From positions 1 through 47,810 of the forward strand of contig CAVBFD010000013.1 of the NCBI GenBank assembly GCA_963594655.1: DNA of 47,810 nt, given 5' to 3'. This DNA is from Colivivens sp963594655 (GTDB lineage: Bacteria > Bacteroidota > Bacteroidia > Bacteroidales > Bacteroidaceae). Below the pieces are notes generated by a model. The model was given only the letters and a program-made list of their open reading frames with translations. It was not told where the DNA came from and ran no database searches. This document shows positions 18,728 to 25,970 of the stretch, in pieces; the first letter of the stretch is position 1; each line of letters opens with the position of its first letter. The position numbers and the translations under genes were made by a program.

Positions 18728-18801
18728 TTCACTCGAAGGTCTTGGAAATTTCACTCGAAGGTCTTTGAGTTTTTTCCCCAAGGTCTTCCAGTTTTTCCCC
18801 C
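18728..18801. repeat. 22-bp-period repeat array upstream of the AAA-ATPase gene
   Basis: AAGGTCTT occurs at 18736, 18758 and 18780, exactly 22 bases apart. The first two copies are preceded by TTCACTCG, giving two identical 16-mers TTCACTCGAAGGTCTT at 18728 and 18750; the second and third are followed by related GAGTTTTTTCCCC / CAGTTTTTCCCCC tails. The array ends about 48 bases before the -7 box at 18850. The shared core TTCACTCGA recurs in the array downstream of the gene. Confidence 0.85.
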
Positions 18802-18825
18802 AACAGGGAAAATATGTCCCCTACA

Positions 18826-18857
18826 TTTGGAAGTCCGAAAGAGTTTGTTTAACTTTG
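18826..18857 (+). promoter_or_regulatory. Promoter of the AAA-ATPase/nuclease-fold gene
   Basis: TTTG at 18826-18829 and TAACTTTG at 18850-18857 are 20 bases apart, matching the Bacteroidota -33/-7 pattern. The ATG is 23 bases downstream. Confidence 0.7.
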
Positions 18858-18880
18858 CCGTCAAGAAAAGACAATCGGTT

Positions 18881-20464
18881 ATGGCAGACATCAACAAGAG
18901 GAAATTGCCGGCTGGCATTCAGTCGTTCAAAAAGATTAGAGAAGAGGGTTATCTCTATGTGGACAAGAGTGACATCGTTTGGAATTTGGCTAATTGCAGC
19001 AAAATGTTCAATTACTTGAGCCGCCCCAGGCGTTTCGGAAAGTCAATACTTGTCGACACACTGCAGATGTATCTGGAGGGCAGGAAAGAACTCTTCGAGG
19101 GACTGAAAATTATGCAGTTGGAGAAAGACTGGAAGCGACACCCCGTCATCCGCCTCGACCTCAGTCTCGGTGGAGCGAATGCAGACACACTGCGCTCGTA
19201 CCTGAACTCACGTTTTAAGGAGTACGAGAAGAAATACGGAATCACTCCTGACCCGACCGCCCATCTCGCTGACCGTTTTACTGCCATCATCACCACAGCC
19301 TATGAGCAGACCGGCTTGCAGGTTGCCATCTTGATTGATGAATACGACTCGCCTCTCCAACATTCTTGGAACACACCGGAACATGAGAGGTGTACGGAGG
19401 TGTACCGTGAGGTGTTCGCCGTACTCAAAGCCGCCAACGAGTACGAACGGTTTGTATTTATCACGGGAATAACTAAGTTCACCCAGATATCCCTGTTCTC
19501 TGTGTTGAACAACCTGTCCAACATCAGTTTCGATCCAGAGTACGCCGCCATCTGCGGTATCACGGAGGAGGAAATCGGCGAGAACTTCCTGCCCGAGCTG
19601 GAAAAGTTGGCAGAGGTGAACGGATGGACCTTGCAGCAGACCCACGACCGGCTGAAGGATTATTACGACGGCTACCATTTCAGCCGCCGCAACATGACAG
19701 ACATCTACAATCCGTATAGCCTCATCAACTCCTTAGACACTAAAGACATCCGCAATTTCTGGGCTGCATCGGGCGCCACATCCCTGCTTCCTAAATTTGT
19801 GGACGACATGGAACTTCGACTGAAGAACTTCGAGGGTTGCCGCATCATGCGAGACACTTTGGAGATGTCGGATGTCACTGGCGGCGGATCCGAGTTGTTC
19901 CTTTATCAGTCGGGCTACCTGACCATCAAGGATAGCGATGAGTTTGGCTACACGCTAGGCTTCCCCAACGAAGAGGTGAGGAAGGCACTCTACGACATGG
20001 TGCTTCCGTCCCTGACATTGAGGACAAGAAGTGACATCCAGTCCCTTCAGGCCTTCCTTTACGCCCAAATGGGCATGGGACAGGTAGACGATGCCATGAA
20101 ATCATTGAAGGCTCTCATTGCCGACGTGCCTTACAGCAACAAGAAACTCGCCTCGATGGACATGGAGGAACGCTATCGCCTCATCATCAGCACCATCTTC
20201 AACGCCATAGGACTGAAGGTGGAAGTGGAGAAGATGATTGCCACAGGCCGGATAGACATGACAGTACAGACCTCACGCTACATCTATGTAATCGAACTCA
20301 AACTGAGGACGGGCGGAGGCAAGAATGCCGCTACCGAACAAATCCTCGACCGCCAATACATGGAGCCGTTCAAGGCGGACAAACGTCAAGTCATCGGTCT
20401 GGGCATCGGACTCGACGAAGAGGGCAAAGGACTCTTGGACTGGCAGATTATCCCAGACGAGTAA
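18881..20464 (+). CDS. AAA-ATPase-like protein with C-terminal PD-(D/E)XK nuclease-fold domain
   Basis: 527 residues from the ATG at 18881, chosen because it follows the promoter and starts the family's usual N-terminus (KLPAGIQSFKKIREEGYLYV). The AAA-ATPase_like domain has a Walker A variant SRPRRFGKS (47-55) and Walker B LIDEYDSPL (151-159), then VFITGITKFTQ. The C-terminal part shows a PD-(D/E)XK-type core, GRIDMTV ... YVIELKL, near residues 455-475. Proteins of this architecture (DUF1703 type) occur in many copies in gut Bacteroidales genomes; their function is not established, and ideas range from mobile-element to defence roles. It lies alone on the plus strand among minus-strand genes, between two 22-bp-period repeat arrays. 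The in-frame extension upstream crosses the promoter and is not coding. Confidence 0.9.
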   Translation: MADINKRKLPAGIQSFKKIREEGYLYVDKSDIVWNLANCSKMFNYLSRPRRFGKSILVDTLQMYLEGRKELFEGLKIMQLEKDWKRHPVIRLDLSLGGANADTLRSYLNSRFKEYEKKYGITPDPTAHLADRFTAIITTAYEQTGLQVAILIDEYDSPLQHSWNTPEHERCTEVYREVFAVLKAANEYERFVFITGITKFTQISLFSVLNNLSNISFDPEYAAICGITEEEIGENFLPELEKLAEVNGWTLQQTHDRLKDYYDGYHFSRRNMTDIYNPYSLINSLDTKDIRNFWAASGATSLLPKFVDDMELRLKNFEGCRIMRDTLEMSDVTGGGSELFLYQSGYLTIKDSDEFGYTLGFPNEEVRKALYDMVLPSLTLRTRSDIQSLQAFLYAQMGMGQVDDAMKSLKALIADVPYSNKKLASMDMEERYRLIISTIFNAIGLKVEVEKMIATGRIDMTVQTSRYIYVIELKLRTGGGKNAATEQILDRQYMEPFKADKRQVIGLGIGLDEEGKGLLDWQIIPDE

Positions 20465-20501
20465 CCAAAAGTACAGTGACGAAAAACGGTATACCAAAAT
20501 T

Positions 20502-20520
20502 CTGCGACACGCTGTCGCAG
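20502..20520 (+). terminator. Putative terminator hairpin of the AAA-ATPase gene
   Basis: Perfect 8-bp stem CTGCGACA / TGTCGCAG with a 3-base loop, 37 bases after the stop. No U-run follows (TAATTAAA), so it may be a stability hairpin instead. A second hairpin, ACCCCT/AGGGGT, is at 20644-20659. Confidence 0.45.
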
Positions 20521-20659
20521 TAATTAAACATGCATACCAACGAGAAAAGCGAACGAATCACAAATATCAAATTGTGCGGAATGTGAGGTTTCCATGCGCA
20601 AAATGCAAGGTCTCCAGTAACTTTTTGACAGACCCCCGTAGACACCCCTGTAGAGGGGT

Positions 20660-20734
20660 CTCGAGTGAATGGGTCATTTCACTCGAGTGAATTGATCAAA
20701 TCACTCGAGTGAATCGATCAAATCACTCGAGTGA
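20660..20734. repeat. 22-bp-period palindromic repeat array downstream of the AAA-ATPase gene
   Basis: CTCGAGTGA occurs at 20660, 20682, 20704 and 20726, exactly 22 bases apart. The last three copies are the full 12-bp palindrome TCACTCGAGTGA (20679, 20701, 20723); the spacers ATTGATCAAA and ATCGATCAAA also contain a near or full palindrome (TTGATCAA). The stretch 20465-20837 holds no gene beyond this array and two hairpins. Confidence 0.9.
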
Positions 20735-20837
20735 AATTAAAGGGGGAGTTTGAGGCCTTCCAAGGCATCCTCCGCAAAATGACAAAATGTCAACAAACCG
20801 CCATTTTATGTGTGTATTAAAGAGTCTTAGTGACTGG

Positions 20838-21876
20838 TCAGCGTCCGCCAAGAGCCACCGCCATCACCCTCGGTGCCAGTCTCCTCAGAACGGCGTAGAC
20901 CGCCAACAGCACCGCTGCGGTCAGTATGCCCGACAGGATGTAGGACACGGTTATTGACAGGTCGGTGAGTCCGAACGGCAAGGCCGTGTACCACAGTATG
21001 CGGTGTGCCAGCGAGTAGTGGAAGAGGTACACGAAGAAGGTGCCTGTGAGGAGGAAGCCAGGACAGGCTGCGCGGCGCGACAGCCGTCTCACGCCAGCGG
21101 CCATCAGCACCCACAGGGGGAAGGCTGTCAGCGAGGCCAACTTATGCAGCCAATCCTGCTTGTCGCAGTAGTACAGGACATACATGGCAACCGGTACCAG
21201 TAGGTACGCCCACCATAACTTGTCAAGCCTCAGCCGATCCACCACGTCCACTCCACTAATGGAGAGACAGGCTCCGGCGGAGAAGAACAGGAACGAGGTG
21301 ACCCCGAAGCCAGGGACATACGGAAACCAGAAACCTGTCAGCCAACACGCCAACAGCACGAGGGGCAGTAGCCAATGGGTCTTGCGTATGATGTGATAGA
21401 TGAAAGGAGAGAGAAGCGACACCAGCATAAGGTCTCGCAAATACCATGTCACTCCGTTGGCGGGCTTGTCGTCACCTTCGTAAGCCCAAAAGGCGGAGAG
21501 GACGGTCTGTGCGTCTACAGTCCCACCGTGGGCTACCGCCAGTGCCATCTTGGGAAGGAACACAACTAAATTGGAAATGACGAACGGCAACAGCAGTGTG
21601 AAGGCGCGGCTTTTCAGTTTCCTTAGATAGACGGAGGTATTGAACTCCCTGCCCTTGCCATAGAAAAAGAGGTAACCGCTAATCATGAAGAATATCGGTA
21701 CTGTAGTGTAGTTCAGGAAAGCGTTCTTGAGTAGACCGCAAGTCGCCTCATACGCAGGTACTGCCCCCCCCCACCTGTGCCAGTTCCCCCGGTGAGAGTC
21801 CAGAATGTTGGTAAACGACTCCAACGCACAGTATGCATTTGAGCCAGTTGATGATGTCGGATGATTTCTCCTTCAT
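20838..21876 (-). CDS. Membrane acyltransferase 3 family protein, frameshifted at a 9-base G tract
   Basis: Two overlapping frames together make one protein. The first starts at ATG 21876 (MKEKSSDIINWLKCILCVGV, then VYQHS, the usual N-terminus of the family) and reaches a stop at 21748. The second frame carries the rest (VPIFFMISGYLFFYGKGREF and about nine further hydrophobic helices) to 20838. They join at a run of nine G on the coding strand (21772-21764): with eight G the frame would be continuous through AQVGGAVPAYEATCG, giving about 345 residues. Family members acetylate or acylate surface polysaccharides and lipids. As read the gene is off. The tract makes slippage-driven phase variation plausible, but a homopolymer assembly error would look identical. 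An alternative start is ATG 21906. A -7 box lies at 21957-21950. Confidence 0.82.
21764..21772. repeat. Nine-base homopolymer (C on plus, G on coding strand) inside the acyltransferase gene
   Basis: The tract coincides with the point where the reading frame of the acyltransferase breaks. I saw no other G/C run of this length in the coding sequences of the window. Confidence 0.9.
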
Positions 21877-21949
21877 TTTTATCGTATTTCTAAAAGTTTC
21901 AGTCATTTGAGCATAGTCCCGTCGACATACCCCATGCTGTTTCCGAGTG

Positions 21950-21957
21950 CAAATATA
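21950..21957 (-). promoter_or_regulatory. -7 promoter box of the acyltransferase gene
   Basis: TATATTTG on the minus strand with TTTTG about 20 bases further upstream (21982-21978); both match the Bacteroidota promoter pattern. The ATG at 21876 is 73 bases downstream. Confidence 0.65.
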
Positions 21958-22087
21958 TGACAAACTTACGAGACAGCCAAAAGAGATTGGGATAGAATTG
22001 CCGTTCAGTACAAAGAAGGCTCAAAGACACGCTGTTTTGGCAGGGCGCAGTGTTCAGACTTGTCCACTGATGCTCAAAGCCATGATT

Positions 22088-22140
22088 ATGCAATCCGATA
22101 TTGTCAGATGAACAGTCAAAAAGCCTTGAAAGTAATTTTG
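22088..22140. repeat. 53-bp direct repeat, left copy
   Basis: Identical over 53 of 53 bases to 24092-24144 in the same orientation; it starts ATGCAATCCGATATTGTCAG and ends GAAAGTAATTTTG. Bases on both sides differ. The two copies are 2004 bp apart and bracket the palindrome and both methyltransferase frames. The rest of 21964-22242 holds no gene I can support. Confidence 0.95.
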
Positions 22141-22242
22141 GCTCTTCCGCTTTTCGCGTTGGTAAGACTGCGTAATCGTAACAAATCAGTTCACTGTGGG
22201 CGGCACTCCGAGTGAAACCTCGGGCTGAAAGCCCAGTAAGCA

Positions 22243-22418
22243 CCTAGCCCAGGGCAAGCGAAGCGACACCCTGGGTAATTGACACAGATGGATGTGCGCT
22301 CTGAAAGAGCAAAAGCGTTAATACATTCATCCTGAAAGAATTATGCTTTTGCTCTTTCAGAGCGTCATTCCACACATAAACATTACCCAGGGTGTCGCTT
22401 CGCTTGCCCTGGGCTAGG
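22243..22418. repeat. Nested palindromic element (37-bp and 20-bp perfect arms)
   Basis: The outer arms 22243-22279 and 22382-22418 are perfect inverted repeats of 37 bp (left arm starts CCTAGCCCAGGGCAAGCG). Inside, 22297-22316 and 22345-22364 are perfect 20-bp inverted repeats of CGCTCTGAAAGAGCAAAAGC. A GC-rich hairpin (GCCCCTTCGGGGC) follows at about 22428-22440. As RNA from either strand the whole element folds into one long rod. It begins 55 bases beyond the methyltransferase stop. It resembles intergenic repeat elements scattered in Bacteroidales genomes, though I cannot confirm other copies from this window. It has no credible coding content. Confidence 0.9.
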
Positions 22419-22473
22419 CGCAGGCTGCCCCTTCGGGGCGCACATGTCCTAACAGGGACACTGACTCTCATAA

Positions 22474-23490
22474 CTAAGAGCAACTTAGTAGTTGACATTC
22501 CACTGTCTCACCAACGACATGAACGGCAAGAACTTTCTTTAAGGACTGCATCACATGCCACATCATTACAGGAGGAACTGCATTTCCAATCGCTTTGTAT
22601 TGGCGAATTTGTGAAACAGAGTCCAGTTTAAACGTGTCTGGAAAAGACTGTATGCGTGCTGCTTCGCGGGCGGAGAAGCGTCTGTATCTTTCGCCTACCA
22701 TAAACACAGGATCAGTGCTGTTCAAACTCACCTTTGCCAAATGTGCGCTCACGGTATTGCACGGTTCGTTGAGAGACATTGCCCGACCTTTGTTCATCTT
22801 TTCACGGACAGCCATCATTCCCGCAACAGCTTTTTCGCTGAAGAACAATCCTTCGTCATGATTGGCTTCTTCCAAAATGACATCCCCAAGAACTTTGCGG
22901 TCTGCCTGTTTCACCCTAGCCGGGAACTTGAATTTCTCCCAATCCTCCTCATCTCTGAATCCGACAATTATAACTCGCTCACGCTTTTGTGGCACACCAT
23001 ACTCGGAAGCGTTCAGCAGTTTATGCACTACTTTATATCCCGCGTTTTCGAACTCTTTGACAATCATCGGAAATGCGTTCCCCTTATTTGCAGACAACAA
23101 CCCTTTTACATTCTCCGCAATGAAGAAACGCGGCTGGCGTTCTTTGAGAATCTTCACCATCTCAAAGAACAGCATACCTCTTTCGTCCTTATATCCGAGT
23201 CGAGGCGGATTTTGCGCCGAGATGGAGAATGACTGACAAGGGAATCCGCCTATCAACATGTCAAATTCCGGCATCTTGTCAATTTCTATTTGACGAACAT
23301 CCTGAACAATACATTGATGGGTGAAGTTCTCGTTGTAAATTTTTGTACAGTACTCATCATTGTCAACAGAATACACGATTTCAAACGGATTCTTTGCATA
23401 CTCTTTACCGAGATATGAGAAGCCGCCGACAACCCCCAAATCCATACCACCACATCCACAAAAAAGCGATGCGACCTTTATTCTTTCCAT
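22474..23490 (-). CDS. dcm: DNA (cytosine-5) methyltransferase, complete
   Basis: A 338-residue C5-cytosine methyltransferase with all key motifs: motif I LFCGCGGMDLG (9-19), motif IV GGFPCQSFS with catalytic Cys85, motif VI ENV (126-128), motif VIII QKRERVIIVGF (168-178), motif IX AREAARIQSFPD and motif X YKAIGNAVPP. The ATG at 23490 starts one base after the stop of the truncated methyltransferase; a longer in-frame start only extends into that gene. No restriction endonuclease gene is adjacent, so it is either an orphan methyltransferase or the remnant of a restriction-modification system. The gene is more AT-rich than its neighbours and sits between 53-bp direct repeats, both signs of acquisition. 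The recognition sequence cannot be read from the protein. The symbol is generic. Confidence 0.95.
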   Translation of the reverse strand: MERIKVASLFCGCGGMDLGVVGGFSYLGKEYAKNPFEIVYSVDNDEYCTKIYNENFTHQCIVQDVRQIEIDKMPEFDMLIGGFPCQSFSISAQNPPRLGYKDERGMLFFEMVKILKERQPRFFIAENVKGLLSANKGNAFPMIVKEFENAGYKVVHKLLNASEYGVPQKRERVIIVGFRDEEDWEKFKFPARVKQADRKVLGDVILEEANHDEGLFFSEKAVAGMMAVREKMNKGRAMSLNEPCNTVSAHLAKVSLNSTDPVFMVGERYRRFSAREAARIQSFPDTFKLDSVSQIRQYKAIGNAVPPVMMWHVMQSLKKVLAVHVVGETVECQLLSCS

Positions 23491-23491
23491 G

Positions 23492-23848
23492 TCAAAAAGC
23501 ACGAGGTTTGAAGTATTCCACCATACGTACAAAGCCTTTGTACAACTTGTTTCTTTCATCATCTACGATGCGCTTACCAGCGACAGAGAAGCCTTGGCAT
23601 GGTGGGCCTCCGATAATCACATCGACATTCTTTGCCCCAAGGAGACGGTCGACCTCTTCACCTGTCAAAGATGACATATCGGCACACAGAACATTGCTAT
23701 TGCGGTGATTGAACTTGTATGTTTCAAGTGCATCTTTCCATATGTCAATGCCAAGCAGTACATCGTAGCCGGCTTTTTCAAAGCCAAGTGACAAACCGCC
23801 ACATCCACAAAAAAGGTCTAAGACATTATATGTATATTTGGTCATCAT
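23492..23848 (-). pseudogene. Truncated DNA (cytosine-5) methyltransferase, N-terminal part only
   Basis: 118 residues carrying motif I (LFCGCGGLSLGF) and motif IV with the catalytic Cys (GGPPCQGFSVAGKR), ending at YFKPRAF just where motif VI (ENV) should follow. Everything from motif VI onward, including the target recognition domain, is missing. The stop TGA is followed by a single C and then the ATG of the intact methyltransferase. The simplest reading is a deletion that removed the C-terminal two thirds of one enzyme and any gene between the two. Split two-chain C5 methyltransferases exist, but a partner carrying only the rest is absent here. Two ATGs (23848, 23845) begin the frame. Confidence 0.85.
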
Positions 23849-23955
23849 TCAACTTTGTCATTTCCGAAGGAGTCATTAAATCTCGCCGTAAAGCATCGGA
23901 TTGTTCTGATTGCTGTTGCCATAGCCTCTTCCTTTCTACAATTTGTTTTGTAGTG

Positions 23956-23963
23956 CAAAGGTA
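23956..23963 (-). promoter_or_regulatory. -7 promoter box of the methyltransferase genes
   Basis: TACCTTTG on the minus strand, 107 bases before the start of the truncated methyltransferase. If functional it transcribes the fragment and the intact enzyme together. Confidence 0.5.
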
Positions 23964-24091
23964 ACGCTTTTCTACAATATAGCAAAGAATGTCCAGTGGA
24001 ATCAAGGAAAAGCCAAAGGCCAACAAAATATTGGAGAGTCCTTGTAGCCTTGATTTCCGGCCTTCATCGGAGCAATGAACACGGAGATACC

Positions 24092-24144
24092 ATGCAATCC
24101 GATATTGTCAGATGAACAGTCAAAAAGCCTTGAAAGTAATTTTG
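24092..24144. repeat. 53-bp direct repeat, right copy
   Basis: Perfect copy of 22088-22140. It lies 128 bases upstream of the methyltransferase -7 box and 47 bases before the plus-strand -7 box of the DUF4160 gene. It does not look palindromic and contains no obvious terminal inverted repeats, so it is more like a duplicated target or recombination site than a transposon end. Confidence 0.95.
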
Positions 24145-24191
24145 TGGTTCACATTTTTGTATCAACTGGCTTACAAATCAGAAATCTTATC

Positions 24192-24199
24192 TATATTTG
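24192..24199 (+). promoter_or_regulatory. -7 promoter box of the DUF4160/DUF2442 pair
   Basis: TATATTTG on the plus strand, 28 bases before the ATG at 24228. No clear -33 element is visible. Confidence 0.5.
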
Positions 24200-24227
24200 C
24201 AGTCAATGAGTCTTAACAGTGAAAATT

Positions 24228-24479
24228 ATGGGAGCAATATATGTTATACAAGGAATTCTGATTTACATTTATGCATTCGACCATAATCCCCCACACATCC
24301 ATGTAAGAAGTGGAGAAGGAGAATTCACAATTACTATTAAGGATAGGATTATAGAAGGCAGAGCCAAATCACAAACCATCCATCTTGTAAATGAATTTAT
24401 TAACGAGCATGAAGATGAAATCATGGAATTATGGGGAAAGGCTCAGCGGGGAGAAACCATCAAGAAGGTGCAACGATAA
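24228..24479 (+). CDS. DUF4160 protein
   Basis: 83 residues from the ATG at 24228; a GTG nine bases earlier is also in frame. The pattern YIYAFDHNPPHIHV followed by a short beta strand and a Leu/Glu-rich helix (INEHEDEIMELWGKAQRGE) is the DUF4160 signature. It is followed after 15 bases by a DUF2442 gene, a pairing often seen in bacteria and regarded as a possible toxin-antitoxin-like module, though no mechanism is established. Low GC compared with the window average. Confidence 0.88.
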   Translation: MGAIYVIQGILIYIYAFDHNPPHIHVRSGEGEFTITIKDRIIEGRAKSQTIHLVNEFINEHEDEIMELWGKAQRGETIKKVQR

Positions 24480-24494
24480 CAAAAACAGGAGATT

Positions 24495-24737
24495 ATGATA
24501 CTATCAGTTAAAGATGTGGATTACATGGGAGATTACACGCTTCTCTGTACATTCAATGATGGAGTGAAGAAAAAGGTGGACTTGCAGCCGCTGTTGAAGT
24601 ATCCGGCATTCAAGGAGTTGGAGGACAAAAGCAAGTTCATTCAATTTGGATTAGACCAAACCATCTTTTGGACCAATGGCGCAGACATCGCCCCTGAATA
24701 TCTGTATGAACACGGAGATGTCATCAAAGACAACTGA
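24495..24737 (+). CDS. DUF2442 protein
   Basis: 80 residues: ILSVKDVDYMGDYTLLCTFN at the start, then DLQPLLKYPAFKEL and IFWTNGADIAPEYLYE, the conserved features of DUF2442 (a small beta-rich domain ending in a GxDxxPExLY motif). Partner of the DUF4160 gene 15 bases upstream. Function unknown; it may be the antitoxin-like half of the pair by analogy. Confidence 0.9.
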   Translation: MILSVKDVDYMGDYTLLCTFNDGVKKKVDLQPLLKYPAFKELEDKSKFIQFGLDQTIFWTNGADIAPEYLYEHGDVIKDN

Positions 24738-24784
24738 CCAGTTCTTCAACAAAAGGCGGTCGCCAGTCCGTCCACAGAAAAGCA

Positions 24785-24820
24785 CTCAGCCATACCCTAC
24801 GGTTGGAGAGTATGGCTGAG
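24785..24820. terminator. Bidirectional terminator between convergent genes
   Basis: Perfect 11-bp inverted repeat CTCAGCCATAC / GTATGGCTGAG with a 14-base loop, midway between the plus-strand DUF2442 gene and the minus-strand TraB/GumN gene. Confidence 0.7.
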
Positions 24821-24841
24821 GATATTTGTTGAGTTTCCCGG

Positions 24842-25933
24842 TCAAGGATGTATCGGCGTGACCTTGTAGCCTTGCTTCCTCAACATGGAGACGAGGCCCT
24901 CACTCGCCGGCGTCGGTAGAAGATGCGCCAGTCCCACTGCCACGAGGGTGGACTGCTTCTTCATGAGCGAAGGAATCTGTGTCATCCAGTACTTGTTGCG
25001 CCCGTCCACCAGTGTCTTGTCATTGTAACCGTCTGGCTCGGCTTCGGAAACCAGCTTCACTATATCCGCACCCTTGCCCTGACTGTAGAGCGACTCCACC
25101 TGTTCGAGAGCCAAACCACTCTTGTAGACACTCATGAGTTTGGCGTAAATGAAGTCCACCATCTTTTTTGTGGACATCCCGTCCAGCAGTTCCTTTATGT
25201 TCACCGACTTGCTCTCCTGGTACTGCACGTAAGCGTATGTGCTGTCAAGTCCCACACAAACGACCGCATCCTTGTCCGCCTCGGGGTGCTGCGCCCTGTA
25301 CGCCTCGTTCTTCGCGTTGACTCCAAGCATGATGGCATGATCCATCATCTGGTAAGTCTGTGAATAGCCGCTCATCAAGGAGTTCTGCAGTTGCTTCACT
25401 GTCAGCAGCACAGGAGCGATCTGAGCCATCGAGAACGGGTCAATCCTGCGGTAAGAACCCAATGCCGCCAATGCCTGTGTCTGCGGCAACATCTTTATGA
25501 TGGCGTCGAAGTTGAAGAACTGCATCGCCGCGTCGAGCGAGTCGACCTGGGCGGGGGTCAGACAACGTGTGTAGGGGTCGGCCATCGACGTGTCGGAAAA
25601 CTCAGCGAGTATGGGTGGGATAAGTGTCTCCGCCCTCACGCTGTCCTCATGAGAGAGTCCGAGGTCGGGAGTCTGCTTCACCGTTTCCGGGTGCAACAGG
25701 TACTCCATCTTGAGTTCGGTAGCCAGACAACCCACATTATCCAAGAGCGAGTCGAGTCCCGCGATTTTGTGGATGTAGTCACCATGGATAAGGTGTACCG
25801 TACCAAGCAGGTAGGACGGCTGTTTCAGTCCCTTGCCTTCCACCTTGAAAAACACACCGTCAGCGGTGGTCTGGGCGACAGCCTGTGTCGCCATCATCAT
25901 AAGCACAACCAGTGCCTTTACTGTCCGTTTCAT
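24842..25933 (-). CDS. Exported TraB/GumN family protein
   Basis: 363 residues with a signal peptide (VKALVVLMMMATQAVAQ). The two hallmark motifs of the TraB/GumN (Tiki-like) family are present: LGTVHLIHG near residue 43 (G-T-x-H) and VAVGLAHLLP near the C-terminus (G-x-x-H), which in the animal Tiki relatives form a metal-dependent protease site. A role in envelope processing is an inference from the family. It is the last gene of the ABC-transporter run, 37 bases after the GIN lipoprotein, and may be transcribed with it. Confidence 0.92.
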   Translation of the reverse strand: MKRTVKALVVLMMMATQAVAQTTADGVFFKVEGKGLKQPSYLLGTVHLIHGDYIHKIAGLDSLLDNVGCLATELKMEYLLHPETVKQTPDLGLSHEDSVRAETLIPPILAEFSDTSMADPYTRCLTPAQVDSLDAAMQFFNFDAIIKMLPQTQALAALGSYRRIDPFSMAQIAPVLLTVKQLQNSLMSGYSQTYQMMDHAIMLGVNAKNEAYRAQHPEADKDAVVCVGLDSTYAYVQYQESKSVNIKELLDGMSTKKMVDFIYAKLMSVYKSGLALEQVESLYSQGKGADIVKLVSEAEPDGYNDKTLVDGRNKYWMTQIPSLMKKQSTLVAVGLAHLLPTPASEGLVSMLRKQGYKVTPIHP

Positions 25934-25970
25934 TTCTCAGTTATTCTTTATTCTTCAATATACTTTCCGT

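Noticed and set aside
20660..20734. CRISPR array
   Set aside because: Units are contiguous and nearly identical over the full 22-bp period, with no variable spacers and no cas genes nearby.
22244..22498. An open frame through the nested palindrome
   Set aside because: Its sequence is dictated by the inverted repeat and it overlaps the end of the methyltransferase gene.
22088..24144. Insertion sequence or composite transposon
   Set aside because: No transposase or integrase frame in or beside the segment, and the 53-bp repeats have no terminal inverted-repeat character.
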